The notes under the pieces are model-generated. The model did not search any database and was not told the DNA's origin. It saw only the letters and a program-made list of their open reading frames with translations. This document shows, in pieces, positions 36,119 to 46,191 of a DNA stretch of 64,000 nt (the first letter of the stretch is position 1; each line of letters begins with the position of its first letter). Where the stretch lies: NCBI RefSeq assembly GCF_000473225.1, contig NZ_KI421509.1, forward strand, positions 2,515,741-2,579,740, written 5' to 3'. The DNA comes from Sedimentitalea nanhaiensis DSM 24252. Lineage in GTDB: Bacteria > Pseudomonadota > Alphaproteobacteria > Rhodobacterales > Rhodobacteraceae. The position numbers and the translations under genes are program-made.

Positions 36119-37513
36119 ATGTCCGCCATTACAAATCACATGCCCACCGCCGAATTGCAGGCGCTTGACTCTGCGCATCACATGCATCCGTTTACTGCGG
36201 GCAACGAGCTGGCTGAAAAAGGTGCGCGCGTCATTACCCGTGCCCAGGGCGTGACCCTGACCGACAGTGAGGGGAACAGCTTTCTGGATGCGATGGCCGG
36301 GCTGTGGTGCGTCAACATCGGCTATGGTCGCGACGAGTTGGCCCAGGTGGCGGCACGGCAGATGCGCGAACTTCCTTTCTACAACACATTTTTCCAGACC
36401 ACTCACGTTCCGGCCATCGCGCTGTCCGCCAAATTGGCCGAGCTGGCACCGGGCGATCTGAACCACGTGTTTTTTGCCGGATCGGGGTCCGAGGCGAACG
36501 ATACCAATATCCGCATGGTACGCACTTATTGGGCGATGAAAGGCAAGCCGGGAAAATCGATCATCATCAGCCGCAAGAATGCTTATCACGGCTCTTCCGT
36601 GGGCAGCGGCAGCTTGGGCGGCATGACATACATGCATGAACAGGGTGGCCTGCCGATCCCCGATATACACCATATCAATCAACCGCATTGGTGGGCCGAG
36701 GGTGGCGATCTGAGCCCCGAAGAGTTCGGCCTGGCCCGCGCACGCGAGCTCGAAGAAGCCATTGAGCGGCTGGGCGAAGACCGTGTTGCCGCATTTATTG
36801 CCGAGCCCGTGCAGGGCGCCGGCGGTGTGGTCATTGCGCCGCAAACCTATTGGCCCGAAATTCAGCGCATCTGTGACAAATACGAGATCCTGTTGATTGC
36901 CGACGAGGTGATCTGCGGATTCGGGCGCACCGGAAACTGGTTTGGCAGTCAGACCATGAATATCCGCCCCGATATCATGACCATCGCCAAGGGCCTCAGC
37001 TCGGGCTATGCGCCGATTGGCGGCTCGATTGTCAGCGATGAGATCGCGGATGTCATCGGGTCCGGCGAATTCAACCACGGCTATACCTATTCCGGCCACC
37101 CGGTTGCCGCAGCCGTGGCGCTGGAGAACCTGCGTATTCTGGAAGAGGAAGACATCATAGGCCATGTGCGCAACATCGCCGCGCCCTATCTTGAGAAAGC
37201 GTGGAAAGGCCTGGCCGATCATCCGCTGGTGGGCGAAGCACGCAGCATCGGGTTGATGGGGACCATCGCCCTGACCCCTGACAAGGACAGCCGCGCCGCC
37301 TTTGCCGGTGACGCAGGTGCGGTCGGATATATCTGCCGCGAGCGGTGTTTCGCCAACAACCTGATCATGCGCCACGTTGGGGACCGGATGATTATTTCGC
37401 CGCCGCTGGTGATCCGGCCCGAGGAAATCGACACTTTGGTTGCGCGCGCAACCAGGGCGCTGGACGAAACCTATGCCGAGATCCAGAAACAGGGCTTGTT
37501 CAAGGCCGCCTGA
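36119..37513 (+). CDS. spuC: Class III (omega) aminotransferase, putrescine/polyamine type
   Basis: A 464-residue PLP-dependent enzyme. The PLP lysine is Lys291 in MTIAKGLSSGYAPIGG, the aspartate contacting the pyridine ring is in LLIADEVICGFGRTG, and the phosphate-cup segment is GSGSEANDTNIRMVRTYW. Similar enzymes in Rhodobacterales are called aspartate aminotransferase family proteins; the position beside a polyamine importer suggests a putrescine-pyruvate (SpuC-like) transaminase, but beta-alanine or taurine as donor cannot be excluded. It is monocistronic. Confidence 0.82.
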   Translation: MSAITNHMPTAELQALDSAHHMHPFTAGNELAEKGARVITRAQGVTLTDSEGNSFLDAMAGLWCVNIGYGRDELAQVAARQMRELPFYNTFFQTTHVPAIALSAKLAELAPGDLNHVFFAGSGSEANDTNIRMVRTYWAMKGKPGKSIIISRKNAYHGSSVGSGSLGGMTYMHEQGGLPIPDIHHINQPHWWAEGGDLSPEEFGLARARELEEAIERLGEDRVAAFIAEPVQGAGGVVIAPQTYWPEIQRICDKYEILLIADEVICGFGRTGNWFGSQTMNIRPDIMTIAKGLSSGYAPIGGSIVSDEIADVIGSGEFNHGYTYSGHPVAAAVALENLRILEEEDIIGHVRNIAAPYLEKAWKGLADHPLVGEARSIGLMGTIALTPDKDSRAAFAGDAGAVGYICRERCFANNLIMRHVGDRMIISPPLVIRPEEIDTLVARATRALDETYAEIQKQGLFKAA

Positions 37514-37563
37514 ATGGCAGCGGGGCGGCTCTGCCGTCCCAACCCGTGCGGGGCATACGCGGG

Positions 37564-38310
37564 TCAGGCCGCCTTGGTGCTGGCGGTAACATAGTTCACG
37601 CTCAGGTCGCGCACCGACAGGCTCCAGCTCCAGGTCGCCGGGTTAAAGACGAAACCCTTCCGATCGACCGGCGTCAGTCGGGCGCGGGACAGCAGCTCGT
37701 ACAACTCGTCCGGAGTGATGAACTTGGACCACTCATGTGTGCCGCGCGGCAGCCATCGCATCACCACCTCGGCTCCGACAATGGCAACCATATAGGATTT
37801 CGGATTGCGGTTGATGGTCGAACAAATGTGCAACCCGCCCGGCCTTAACAGGGTCTGGCAGGCGGTAAGATAGGCCAGGGGATCGGCAACGTGTTCGACG
37901 ACCTCCATGTTCAGAATCACATCGAATTGTTCACCCGCCTCGGCCAGTGCTTCGGCGGTGGTGTGGCGATAGTCGATGGCCAGTCCGGATTGCGCGGCAT
38001 GCACCTGTGCCACCGGGATGTTGCCTGCCGCTGCGTCGGCTCCGACCACCTCTGCGCCCAGACGCGCCATCGGTTCGGACAGCAACCCGCCGCCACAGCC
38101 GATATCCAGCAGGCGCAGACCGGAAAATGGCTGTTGCGCCGTTAGGTCACGGTCGAACTCGCCTGCTATTTGTGCCGTAATATAGTCCAGACGACAGGGG
38201 TTGAGCATGTGCAACGGTTTGAATTTTCCTGCCGGATCCCACCATTCGGCGGCCATCGCCTCGAATTTGGCGATTTCGGCGGGATCCACCGTGTCTCGTG
38301 GCGCTTGCAT
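37564..38310 (-). CDS. ubiG: Ubiquinone biosynthesis O-methyltransferase UbiG
   Basis: A 248-residue SAM-dependent methyltransferase that carries out both O-methylations in ubiquinone synthesis. The SAM-binding motif is [40 protein letters not shown] and the later [17 protein letters not shown] are UbiG-specific. The start [10 protein letters not shown] at 38310 has GGAG at a good spacing; METGMQ four codons upstream is possible. It is divergent from the pip gene. Confidence 0.95.
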   Translation of the reverse strand: MQAPRDTVDPAEIAKFEAMAAEWWDPAGKFKPLHMLNPCRLDYITAQIAGEFDRDLTAQQPFSGLRLLDIGCGGGLLSEPMARLGAEVVGADAAAGNIPVAQVHAAQSGLAIDYRHTTAEALAEAGEQFDVILNMEVVEHVADPLAYLTACQTLLRPGGLHICSTINRNPKSYMVAIVGAEVVMRWLPRGTHEWSKFITPDELYELLSRARLTPVDRKGFVFNPATWSWSLSVRDLSVNYVTASTKAA

Positions 38311-38359
38311 TCCTGTCTCCATGTGATTTTCATACTGACAGCTTCTATATAGGACATTC

Positions 38360-39337
38360 ATGGACAAACACTCGGACCAAAAGCGCGCAGTTCAATATCT
38401 GCACCCGCCAATCGATCCTTTCGATCAGCGGATGATAAGTGTTGGCCAGGGTCACAAGATCTATGTCGAGCAATGCGGCAATCCCGATGGTATCCCCGTC
38501 GTAGTGCTGCATGGGGGTCCGGGCGGTGGGTGCAGCCCCGCCATGAGGCGCTATTTCGATCCCGAGGTTTATCGCGTCGTCCTGTTCGATCAGCGCGGAT
38601 GTGGGCGGTCTCGGCCGCATGCCTCGGTCAAGGATAATACCACCTGGCATCTGGTTGACGATATCGAACTGATTCGCACCGAACTGGATATCGACAGATG
38701 GCTTGTGTTCGGCGGCAGTTGGGGCGCTACGCTGGCGTTAATCTATGCGCAAAGTCATCCGGATCGGGTGCGCCACCTGATCTTGCGCGGCGTCTTTTTG
38801 ATGACCCGGGCCGAGCTGGACTGGTTCTATGGCGGAGGGGCCGGCAAGTTCTGGCCCGAGACCTGGGAGCGGTTCGTGTCGCTGGTGCCCGTGGACGAGC
38901 GTGACGATTTGATTGGGGCCTATCATCGGCGGCTGTTTTCAGGTGACCTGTCGCTGGAGATCCGTTTTGGCCGCGCCTGGTCGGCATGGGAAAATGCGCT
39001 GGCCTCGATTCATTCAAGTGGCGTATCGGGAGAAGGGCCGGGCGAATATGCGCGCGCCTTTGCCCGGCTCGAGAATCACTATTTCATCAACCACGGCTTT
39101 TTGGACAATGATGATCAGATCATCGAAAACATGCACCGGATCTCTCATATCCCGGGCATCATCGTACAGGGGCGCTATGACATGATCTGCCCGCCGACCT
39201 CGGCCTGGCGTCTGGCCACCCGGTGGCCTGCCGCCGAACTGAAGATGATCCGTAACGCGGGTCACGCCCTGTCGGAACCGGGCATCAGCCTTGAACTGGT
39301 GCGGGTGATGGACCAGATTGCCGAAGCGGAGGGATAA
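38360..39337 (+). CDS. pip: Prolyl aminopeptidase
   Basis: A 325-residue alpha/beta hydrolase that removes N-terminal proline from peptides. [20 protein letters not shown] is the oxyanion-hole signature of the S33 family, and the nucleophile is Ser120 in [15 protein letters not shown]. The catalytic histidine is in [10 protein letters not shown] near the C-terminus and the Asp in [10 protein letters not shown]. It is followed immediately by the binding-protein gene, whose start is two bases past the stop codon. Confidence 0.95.
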   Translation: MDKHSDQKRAVQYLHPPIDPFDQRMISVGQGHKIYVEQCGNPDGIPVVVLHGGPGGGCSPAMRRYFDPEVYRVVLFDQRGCGRSRPHASVKDNTTWHLVDDIELIRTELDIDRWLVFGGSWGATLALIYAQSHPDRVRHLILRGVFLMTRAELDWFYGGGAGKFWPETWERFVSLVPVDERDDLIGAYHRRLFSGDLSLEIRFGRAWSAWENALASIHSSGVSGEGPGEYARAFARLENHYFINHGFLDNDDQIIENMHRISHIPGIIVQGRYDMICPPTSAWRLATRWPAAELKMIRNAGHALSEPGISLELVRVMDQIAEAEG

Positions 39338-39338
39338 G

Positions 39339-40190
39339 GTGAAACGCCTGGATCGTCGTGCACTGTTCTCGTCAGGTGCCGCCGCGGCATTGCTGGCGGC
39401 CTCCGGCGTGTCACTGGATGCGGCACCGCGTCCCGGTGGACGACTGCGGCTGGCCTTGCCGCGCGAGGATGACAGCCTGAATCGGTTGGTTCGCGGGGCC
39501 GTTTTCGACACTCTGACCGAAGTGGCTGCCAATGGATCGCTGCAGGGCGAATTGGCGACAAAATGGGGGGCTGACACCCATGCGCGGACTTGGCGTATCG
39601 AATTGCGCCCCGATGTGACATTTCATGATGGGCGGCCCCTGACCGTGCGGGATGTGATCGCGTCGCTGAATACGCACAAAGAGCTTGGGCGGCTATCCTT
39701 TGATACCGTCTGGGTCGATGGGGCGCATCGGATCGTGTTGGAATTGAAACAGGGCAATCCGGGCCTGCCGTTCCTGTTTGCAGGCCCGGATCTGATCATT
39801 TGTCCCGACGGGCAGGTGGATCTGCCACTGGATCAGGCCGTCGGTACCGGATGCTATCGTACAGAGCGGCTGCAGTCGGGCCGTCACTATCTGGGTCGAA
39901 AGGTGGCGCACCACTACAAAGCCGGGCGCGCCGGTTGGCTGGACAGCATCGAAGCGCTGGTGATACCTGATGCCGCCGTTCGGGCCGAGGCGTTGCGTGA
40001 TGGGTTTGTTGACGTTGCGGTGGTGCCCAGACCGGATGATTTGCGGGATCGGGACGATCTGATCTTTCATCCATCGGTCAGCGACATGGTGTTTGCAGCG
40101 CAGAAAACCATCGGCATGCCGCGGGCGATCGGCACACATGGTCCCCTGGATGACGCGCGGCTGGCGGAACGCTGGTGGCTGGCCGTGTAA
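39339..40190 (+). CDS. Short SBP_bac_5-type (peptide/nickel) binding protein
   Basis: A 283-residue protein starting at GTG 39339, with GGAGGG five bases upstream. The N-terminus [20 protein letters not shown] resembles a Tat signal. The mature part has the SBP family-5 features [20 protein letters not shown] and [20 protein letters not shown], but full-length family members have about 500 residues, so it lacks most of the second lobe. No permease or ATPase gene is nearby. It is translationally close to pip and may bind peptides for that enzyme (inference), or be a degenerate paralogue that still has an intact frame. Confidence 0.78.
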   Translation: MKRLDRRALFSSGAAAALLAASGVSLDAAPRPGGRLRLALPREDDSLNRLVRGAVFDTLTEVAANGSLQGELATKWGADTHARTWRIELRPDVTFHDGRPLTVRDVIASLNTHKELGRLSFDTVWVDGAHRIVLELKQGNPGLPFLFAGPDLIICPDGQVDLPLDQAVGTGCYRTERLQSGRHYLGRKVAHHYKAGRAGWLDSIEALVIPDAAVRAEALRDGFVDVAVVPRPDDLRDRDDLIFHPSVSDMVFAAQKTIGMPRAIGTHGPLDDARLAERWWLAV

Positions 40191-40209
40191 TTCAGGCGGA
40201 AATCGCCCC

Positions 40210-40238
40210 TTGCAGATTTTGGCCGGCGAGCGTATATG
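40210..40238 (+). promoter_or_regulatory. Promoter of the rimP-nusA operon
   Basis: TTGCAG (40210-40215), a 17-base spacer and TATATG (40233-40238) give a near-consensus vegetative promoter. Transcription from about 40245 would produce a leader of about 100 nucleotides before rimP. Confidence 0.65.
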
Positions 40239-40293
40239 GCCTTTAACAGCGGCGCATCGGGCTCTGGGCCCGAAGCTCCACCGGAATACGATG

Positions 40294-40316
40294 ACGGGCC
40301 GCGAGCCCGTTTTTTT
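40294..40316 (+). terminator. Leader terminator/attenuator upstream of rimP
   Basis: ACGGGC (40294-40299) pairs with GCCCGT (40305-40310), followed by six more Ts. An alternative stem, CGCGAGC (40300-40306) with GCTCGCG (40319-40325), uses the loop and part of the 3' arm and would prevent the terminator. The structure ends 20-30 bases before the rimP ATG. It therefore looks like an attenuator, although it might simply end transcription from upstream. Confidence 0.7.
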
Positions 40317-40344
40317 GTGCTCGCGCTCCGGCAAGAAAGACAAG

Positions 40345-40932
40345 ATGAACGACCTGATAGCAAAAGCAGCGATAGACCGCCGACTGGCCGAAATCATTAC
40401 CCCCGTCCTTCAGGATATGGGGTTCGAACTGGTGCGGGTACGTCTGATGTCGGGCAAATCGACGACCCTGCAAATCATGGCTGACAAGGCTCAGGGCGGT
40501 ATCGAAGTGGACGATTGCGCCGCCATTTCCAACGCTGTCAGTGCAACGCTGGATGTCGAGGATCCGATCCTGGACACCTACACGCTGGAAGTGTCCAGTC
40601 CGGGAATTGATCGGCCCCTGACCCGGCTCAAGGACTTTGACGTATTCGAAGGCTATGAAGCCAAGCTGGAAACGAACGAGTTGATCGACGGGCGTCGTCG
40701 CTTCAAGGGCGAACTTGCCGGGATTGAAGGTGACGAGGTTTTGATCAACATCGACCAGGACGGCGAAGTTGTGACGATCGGGCTCAAGTTTGACTGGCTG
40801 AGCGACGCCAAGCTGGTGCTGACCGACGACCTGATCAAGGAAATGCTGCGCCAGCGCAAAGCTGCGGGCGCGCTGAACGAAGACGAATTCGACGAGATCC
40901 AGACCGACACGTCTGAAGAGGAGAACACCTGA
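40345..40932 (+). CDS. rimP: Ribosome maturation factor RimP
   Basis: A 195-residue protein starting [20 protein letters not shown]. The conserved core is [20 protein letters not shown], with [20 protein letters not shown] before it. RimP aids 30S subunit maturation. The ATG at 40345 lies just after the leader hairpin; upstream in-frame codons cross the terminator and are excluded. Its stop overlaps the nusA start (TGATG). The C-terminus is acidic. Confidence 0.95.
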   Translation: MNDLIAKAAIDRRLAEIITPVLQDMGFELVRVRLMSGKSTTLQIMADKAQGGIEVDDCAAISNAVSATLDVEDPILDTYTLEVSSPGIDRPLTRLKDFDVFEGYEAKLETNELIDGRRRFKGELAGIEGDEVLINIDQDGEVVTIGLKFDWLSDAKLVLTDDLIKEMLRQRKAAGALNEDEFDEIQTDTSEEENT

Positions 40933-42563
40933 TGGCAATCACATCCGCAAACCAGCTGGAGCTGTTGCAGACAGCCGAGGCTGTGGCCCGCGAAAAGATG
41001 ATCGACCCCGGTCTGGTGGTCGAGGCGATGGAGGAAAGCCTCGCTCGTGCCGCCAAGAGCCGCTATGGCGCGGAAATGGATATCCGGGTGTCCATCGACC
41101 GCAAGACCGGAAAAGCGACCTTTACTCGCGTGCGCACCGTGGTCGACGACGAAGATCTGGAAAACTATCAGGCCGAGTTCACCGTTGAGCAAGCCAAACA
41201 ATATATGGCAGATCCTGCCATTGGCGACATGTTTGTCGAGGAAGTGCCCCCGGTCGAGATGGGCCGCATTGCGGCGCAATCCGCCAAGCAGGTGATCCTG
41301 CAGCGCGTGCGCGAAGCCGAGCGGGATCGTCAGTACGAAGAATTCAAGGATCGCGCCGGAACCATTATCAATGGCATGGTCAAGCGTGAGGAATACGGCA
41401 ACGTCATCGTCGACGTCGGTGCCGGAGAGGCGATCCTGCGCCGCAACGAAAAGATCGGCCGTGAAAGCTATCGTCCCAACGACCGTATCCGCTGCTACAT
41501 CAAGGATGTACGCCGCGAACCGCGCGGTCCCCAGATTTTCCTGAGCCGCACGGCACCGGAATTCATGGCCGAACTGTTCAAGATGGAGGTGCCGGAAATC
41601 TATGACGGCATCATTGAAATCAAGGCCGTTGCCCGTGATCCGGGCAGCCGCGCCAAGATCGCCGTGATTTCCTATGACAACAGCATCGATCCGGTCGGTG
41701 CCTGCGTCGGTATGCGCGGTAGCCGTGTGCAGGCCGTCGTGAACGAGCTGCAGGGGGAAAAGATCGACATCATCCCGTGGAACGACGATCAGCCGACCTT
41801 CCTGGTGAATGCATTGCAACCCGCCGAGGTCAGCAAGGTGGTTCTGGATGAAGAAGCCGAGCGGATCGAAGTCGTGGTACCCGAGGAACAGCTGAGCCTG
41901 GCGATCGGGCGTCGCGGCCAGAACGTTCGGTTGGCCAGCCAGCTGACCGGTCTGGATATCGACATCATGACCGAGGAAGAGGAAAGCAAGCGTCGCCAAA
42001 AGGAATTCGAGCAGCGCACGCAACTGTTCATGGACACGCTGGATCTGGACGAGTTCTTTGCCCAGTTGCTGGTTTCCGAAGGGTTCACCAGCCTGGAAGA
42101 AGTCGCCTATGTCGAGATGGACGAACTGCTGGTCATTGATGGCGTCGACGACAGCACTGCGCAGGAACTGCAGGCACGTGCCCGTGACGTGTTGGAGGCG
42201 CAAGCCAAGGCCGCGCTGGAAAATGCCCGCGCACTGGGTGTCGAGGACAGTCTGGTTGGATTCGAGGGCTTGACACCCCAGATGATCGAGGCGTTGGCCA
42301 AGGACGGGGTCAAGACCCTGGAAGACTTTGCGACTTGCGCCGATTGGGAGCTGGCTGGCGGTTGGACCACGGTAGAAGGCCAGCGGGTCAAGGACGACGG
42401 GCTGCTCGAGCCGTTTGAAGTGACGCTGGAAGAGGCCCAAAATCTGGTCATGACGGCGCGCATTCTGCTGGGTTGGGTTGATCCCGCCGATCTCGAGACT
42501 GACGATGGCGAAGAAGAGCTCGCCGAAGACGATGGCGAAGAAACCATGGAGGCTGAGGCCTGA
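40932..42563 (+). CDS. nusA: Transcription termination/antitermination factor NusA
   Basis: A 543-residue protein. An N-terminal RNA polymerase-binding domain is followed by an S1 domain (about 135-200; IINGMVKREEYGNVIVDVGA), KH1 (PVGACVGMRGSRVQAVVNEL) and KH2 (LAIGRRGQNVRLASQLTGLD). Two helix-hairpin-helix/acidic repeats follow, ending in an acidic tail. NusA modulates pausing, termination and rRNA antitermination. In many bacteria the rimP-nusA-infB operon is autoregulated by NusA, which makes the leader terminator relevant. Confidence 0.97.
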   Translation: MAITSANQLELLQTAEAVAREKMIDPGLVVEAMEESLARAAKSRYGAEMDIRVSIDRKTGKATFTRVRTVVDDEDLENYQAEFTVEQAKQYMADPAIGDMFVEEVPPVEMGRIAAQSAKQVILQRVREAERDRQYEEFKDRAGTIINGMVKREEYGNVIVDVGAGEAILRRNEKIGRESYRPNDRIRCYIKDVRREPRGPQIFLSRTAPEFMAELFKMEVPEIYDGIIEIKAVARDPGSRAKIAVISYDNSIDPVGACVGMRGSRVQAVVNELQGEKIDIIPWNDDQPTFLVNALQPAEVSKVVLDEEAERIEVVVPEEQLSLAIGRRGQNVRLASQLTGLDIDIMTEEEESKRRQKEFEQRTQLFMDTLDLDEFFAQLLVSEGFTSLEEVAYVEMDELLVIDGVDDSTAQELQARARDVLEAQAKAALENARALGVEDSLVGFEGLTPQMIEALAKDGVKTLEDFATCADWELAGGWTTVEGQRVKDDGLLEPFEVTLEEAQNLVMTARILLGWVDPADLETDDGEEELAEDDGEETMEAEA

Positions 42564-42585
42564 TCTCAGGCCTCAGGGGTTCCGC

Positions 42586-43206
42586 ATGAGTCGTGGTGGC
42601 GTCTCCAAAGACCGATCCGACGGTCCAGACCGTAAGTGCATTGCCACGGGCGAGGTGCAGCCAAAGTTTGGCCTGGTCCGGTTCGTAACCGATCCTGACG
42701 GGCGGGTTGTGCCGGATATTCTGGAGAAGCTGCCGGGTCGCGGGGTCTATGTGGCCGCTGACCGGGCCGCACTGGAGCGGGCGGTGGCGAAAAAGCTGTT
42801 TGCGCGCGGCTTCAAGCAGCCGGTACAGCTGCCCGAAGATCTGGTGGGCGAGGTCGAAAGGCAATTGGTGCGGCGCACCGTCGATCTGATCAGCCTGGCG
42901 CGCAAGTCGGGCGATGCGGTTGCCGGATATGAAAAGGTCAAGGATTGGCTGTCCAAGGAAGAAGCTCTGGTTCTGATCCAGGCCGTGGACGGTTCGGGGC
43001 GGGGAAAATCGAAACTGAGTACGCCTCACTTTGGGCATTATATCGGCTGGCTTACCTCTGATGAACTGGGAATGGCCTTTGGCCGCCAAACTGTGATACA
43101 TGCGGCGCTCGCCTCTGGTGGACTCAGCAAACGTGTTGTAAATGAGGCCCAGCGATTGCAGGGCGTACGTGGAACGGAAAGCGGCAAGGGCCGCTTGGAA
43201 GGATAA
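42586..43206 (+). CDS. YlxR-L7Ae fusion RNA-binding protein
   Basis: A 206-residue protein starting [20 protein letters not shown]. Residues about 15-95 are a YlxR (DUF448) domain ([39 protein letters not shown]). Residues about 105-195 are an L7Ae-like domain ([20 protein letters not shown]). The fusion is standard in alphaproteobacteria between nusA and infB. An RNA-binding role in ribosome or translation control is inferred. It is eight bases upstream of infB. Confidence 0.9.
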   Translation: MSRGGVSKDRSDGPDRKCIATGEVQPKFGLVRFVTDPDGRVVPDILEKLPGRGVYVAADRAALERAVAKKLFARGFKQPVQLPEDLVGEVERQLVRRTVDLISLARKSGDAVAGYEKVKDWLSKEEALVLIQAVDGSGRGKSKLSTPHFGHYIGWLTSDELGMAFGRQTVIHAALASGGLSKRVVNEAQRLQGVRGTESGKGRLEG

Positions 43207-43214
43207 AAAGCTTT

Positions 43215-45698
43215 ATGAGCGATACTGACGGCAAAAAGACCTTGGGTCTGCGTGGGGGTTCCCGTCCGGGGAACGTGAAACAAAGTTTCAGCCACGGGCG
43301 GACGAAGAATGTCGTGGTTGAAACCAAACGCAAGCGCGTTGTGGTTCCCAAGCCGGGTGCCGGCAAAGCGGGAGGCGCCAAGTCCGCCGCGGGGGGCGAT
43401 CCTTCAAGGCGGCCTGCAGGAATTTCTGACGCGGAAATGGATCGCCGTCTTCGGGCTGTGCAGGCCGCGAAGGCGCGTGAGGTCGAAGAGGCCGCTCAGC
43501 GTGCGGCCGAAGAGCAGGAGCGCGCCGCCGATCGCGAGCGCCGCCGGGCCGAGATTGAAGCCAAGGAGCGTGAGGAAAAAGAACGCGAAGAGGCTCTCAA
43601 GGCCAAGGCCGAAGAAGAGAAGCGCCAGCGCGAAGAAGCCGAGGCCGCAGCCAAGCGTGCCGCGTCCGCTCCCGAGCCGGGAGCCGCCAGCCCTGTGAAC
43701 CGGGCCCCTGCGAAACCTGCAGCCGCGACACCGCGCAAGACCGATCAAGACCGCGATCAGCGCCCTGCGCGCAACAAGGGTCGCGATGACGACGGTCGCC
43801 GCTCGGGCAAACTGACGTTGAACCAGGCTCTGCGCGGCGGAGAAGGTGGTCGACATCGGTCGATGGCCGCCATGAAACGCAAGCAGGAACGCGCCCGCCA
43901 AAAGGCAATGGGTGGCAACGTCGAGCGTGAAAAAATTGTGCGCAACGTCAATCTGCCCGAGGCGATTGTGGTGTCGGAACTGGCAAACCGCATGGCCGAA
44001 CGCGTCGGAGCGGTGGTCAAGTCGTTGATGCAGATGGGCATGATGGTCACCCAGAATCAGACCATCGATGCAGATACCGCAGAACTGATCATCGAGGAGT
44101 TTGGCCACAATGTGGTCCGGGTTTCCGATGCCGACGTCGAGGACGTGATCACCAAGGTCGAGGAAGACAGCAAGGATCTTCAACCCCGCCCGCCGGTCAT
44201 TACCGTCATGGGCCATGTCGATCACGGCAAGACCTCTCTGTTGGATGCAATCCGCAACGCCAAAGTGGTTTCTGGCGAGGCCGGCGGCATCACCCAGCAC
44301 ATCGGCGCCTATCAGGTGAAAACCGAAGACGGTCAGTTGCTGACCTTCCTGGATACGCCGGGCCACGCGGCCTTTACCTCGATGCGCTCTCGCGGTGCAC
44401 AGGTGACGGATATCGTGGTGCTGGTGGTGGCTGCCGATGACGCGGTGATGCCGCAGACCATCGAGGCGATCAACCACGCCAAGGCAGCCGGAGTGCCGAT
44501 GATTGTGGCGATCAACAAGATCGACCGTCCGGATGCCAATCCTGACAAGGTGCGCACCGATCTGTTGCAGCACGAAGTCATCGTAGAGAAAATGTCTGGC
44601 GAAGTGCAGGATGTCGAGGTTTCGGCGATCAATGGCACCGGTCTGGACGAACTGTTGGAAGCCATCTCGCTGCAATCCGAATTGCTTGAACTGAAAGCGA
44701 ACCCGGATCGCGCGGCGCAGGGTGCGGTGATCGAGGCAAAGCTGGATATTGGCCGCGGCCCGGTCGCCACCGTTCTTGTAGAGACCGGCACATTGCGTCA
44801 GGGCGACATCTTTGTCGTCGGCGAACAGTGGGGCAAGGTTCGCGCGATGGAGAACGACAAGGGCGAGCGCGTCAAAGAGGCGGGTCCGTCGGTTCCCGTC
44901 GAGGTTCTTGGCCTGAATGGCACACCCGAAGCGGGCGATGTTCTGAACGTTACCGAGACCGAAGCGCAGGCGCGTGAAATCGCCGAGTACCGGGCCAATG
45001 CGGCCAAGGACAAACGCGCCGCTGCCGGGGCAGCGACGACGCTGGAGCAGTTGATGGCAAACGCCAAAGCCGACGAGACCGTCAGCGAACTGCCAATTCT
45101 GCTCAAGGCGGATGTCCAGGGTTCGGCTGAAGCAATCGTTCAGGCGATGGAGAAGATCGGCAACGACGAGGTTCGTGTACGTGTGCTGCACTCGGGTGTC
45201 GGTGCTATTACCGAAACCGATGTCGGCCTGGCCGAGGCCAGCAACGCCCCGATCATGGGCTTTAACGTCCGGGCCAATGCCAGCGCGCGAAACACCGCGA
45301 ACCAGAAAGGTGTCGAGATCCGGTACTATTCGGTGATCTACGATCTTGTGGATGATGTGAAGGCGGCCGCAAGCGGTTTGCTCAGCGCCGAAATCCGCGA
45401 GAAGTTCATCGGATATGCCGAGATCAAAGAAGTGTTCAAGGTCACTGGCGTCGGCAAAGTCGCCGGGTGTCTGGTTACCGAAGGGATTGCACGCCGGTCC
45501 GCAGGTGTTCGTCTGCTGCGCGACAACGTCGTAATTCACGAGGGCACGTTGAAAACGCTGAAACGCTTCAAGGATGAAGTCGCCGAAGTACAATCCGGTC
45601 AGGAATGCGGCATGGCATTCGAGAACTACGACGACGTCCGACCCAAGGATGTCATCGAAATCTTCGAACGCGAAGAAGTGACCCGCACGCTGACCTGA
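43215..45698 (+). CDS. infB: Translation initiation factor IF-2
   Basis: An 827-residue GTPase. The N-terminal part has a long charged, Glu/Ala/Arg-rich helical region (about 60-155). The G domain has GHVDHGKT (residues 333-340), [20 protein letters not shown] and [11 protein letters not shown]. Domains II-IV follow, with C-terminal [22 protein letters not shown]-2 brings fMet-tRNA to the 30S subunit and promotes subunit joining. It is the last gene of the rimP operon and is followed by a terminator. Confidence 0.98.
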   Translation: MSDTDGKKTLGLRGGSRPGNVKQSFSHGRTKNVVVETKRKRVVVPKPGAGKAGGAKSAAGGDPSRRPAGISDAEMDRRLRAVQAAKAREVEEAAQRAAEEQERAADRERRRAEIEAKEREEKEREEALKAKAEEEKRQREEAEAAAKRAASAPEPGAASPVNRAPAKPAAATPRKTDQDRDQRPARNKGRDDDGRRSGKLTLNQALRGGEGGRHRSMAAMKRKQERARQKAMGGNVEREKIVRNVNLPEAIVVSELANRMAERVGAVVKSLMQMGMMVTQNQTIDADTAELIIEEFGHNVVRVSDADVEDVITKVEEDSKDLQPRPPVITVMGHVDHGKTSLLDAIRNAKVVSGEAGGITQHIGAYQVKTEDGQLLTFLDTPGHAAFTSMRSRGAQVTDIVVLVVAADDAVMPQTIEAINHAKAAGVPMIVAINKIDRPDANPDKVRTDLLQHEVIVEKMSGEVQDVEVSAINGTGLDELLEAISLQSELLELKANPDRAAQGAVIEAKLDIGRGPVATVLVETGTLRQGDIFVVGEQWGKVRAMENDKGERVKEAGPSVPVEVLGLNGTPEAGDVLNVTETEAQAREIAEYRANAAKDKRAAAGAATTLEQLMANAKADETVSELPILLKADVQGSAEAIVQAMEKIGNDEVRVRVLHSGVGAITETDVGLAEASNAPIMGFNVRANASARNTANQKGVEIRYYSVIYDLVDDVKAAASGLLSAEIREKFIGYAEIKEVFKVTGVGKVAGCLVTEGIARRSAGVRLLRDNVVIHEGTLKTLKRFKDEVAEVQSGQECGMAFENYDDVRPKDVIEIFEREEVTRTLT

Positions 45699-45720
45699 TC
45701 AGTGCCGTCGCAAGAGCATC

Positions 45721-45756
45721 GGGGCACGTCCATAACGGGCGTGCCCTTTGTGTTTG
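45721..45756 (+). terminator. Intrinsic terminator of infB
   Basis: GGGCACG (45722-45728) pairs with CGTGCCC (45740-45746), followed by TTTGTGTTTG. It lies 23 bases after the infB stop, before the convergent mutT gene. Confidence 0.8.
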
Positions 45757-45770
45757 CGCGAAGTGAATGG

Positions 45771-46169
45771 CTAGAGCCAGTCGCGCAGGATCGGGATCAG
45801 CGGGATGTCTGCCGGAGGCATTGGATATGATCTGAGATCCTGAGGTCGGACCCAGGCCAATTCCTGGCCTTCGTTGGCGCGCACGATTCCCTGCCACTTG
45901 CGACAGGCAAACAGCGGCATCAATAGATGAAAATCGTCATAGCCGTGGCTGGCAAAGGTCAATGGCGCCAGGCAAGACGCCCATGTGTCGATGGCCAGCT
46001 CTTCGTTCAACTCGCGGATCAACGCCACTTCGGGCGTTTCTCCCGGCTCGACCTTGCCGCCGGGAAATTCCCATAGACCCGCCATCGACTTGCCTTTGGG
46101 GCGTTGCGCCAGCAAAACCCGTCCGTCTACATCGATCAGCGCAACCGCAGACACCAACACGGTTTTCAT
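45771..46169 (-). CDS. mutT: NUDIX hydrolase, MutT (8-oxo-dGTP diphosphatase) type
   Basis: A 132-residue protein starting MKTVLVSAVALIDVDGRVLL. The Nudix box is complete: GGKVEPGETPEVALIRELNE followed by EL. The preceding AQRPKGKSMAGLWEFPGG is typical of MutT, which removes oxidised dGTP from the nucleotide pool. A GTG two codons upstream is an alternative start. It lies downstream of argJ on the same strand. Confidence 0.9.
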   Translation of the reverse strand: MKTVLVSAVALIDVDGRVLLAQRPKGKSMAGLWEFPGGKVEPGETPEVALIRELNEELAIDTWASCLAPLTFASHGYDDFHLLMPLFACRKWQGIVRANEGQELAWVRPQDLRSYPMPPADIPLIPILRDWL

Positions 46170-46191
46170 CGGCACATCCCGCCATTCACGG

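Noticed and set aside
35819-37375. 518-residue open frame antisense to the aminotransferase
   Set aside because: It runs across the regulator gene, the promoter and the aminotransferase; no domain.
40653-42440. 595-residue open frame antisense to nusA
   Set aside because: Antisense to a certain gene; no domain recognised.
43404-45593. 729-residue open frame antisense to infB
   Set aside because: It mirrors infB codons; composition is His/Asp/Leu-rich as expected of a GC-rich antisense frame, and there is no recognisable domain.
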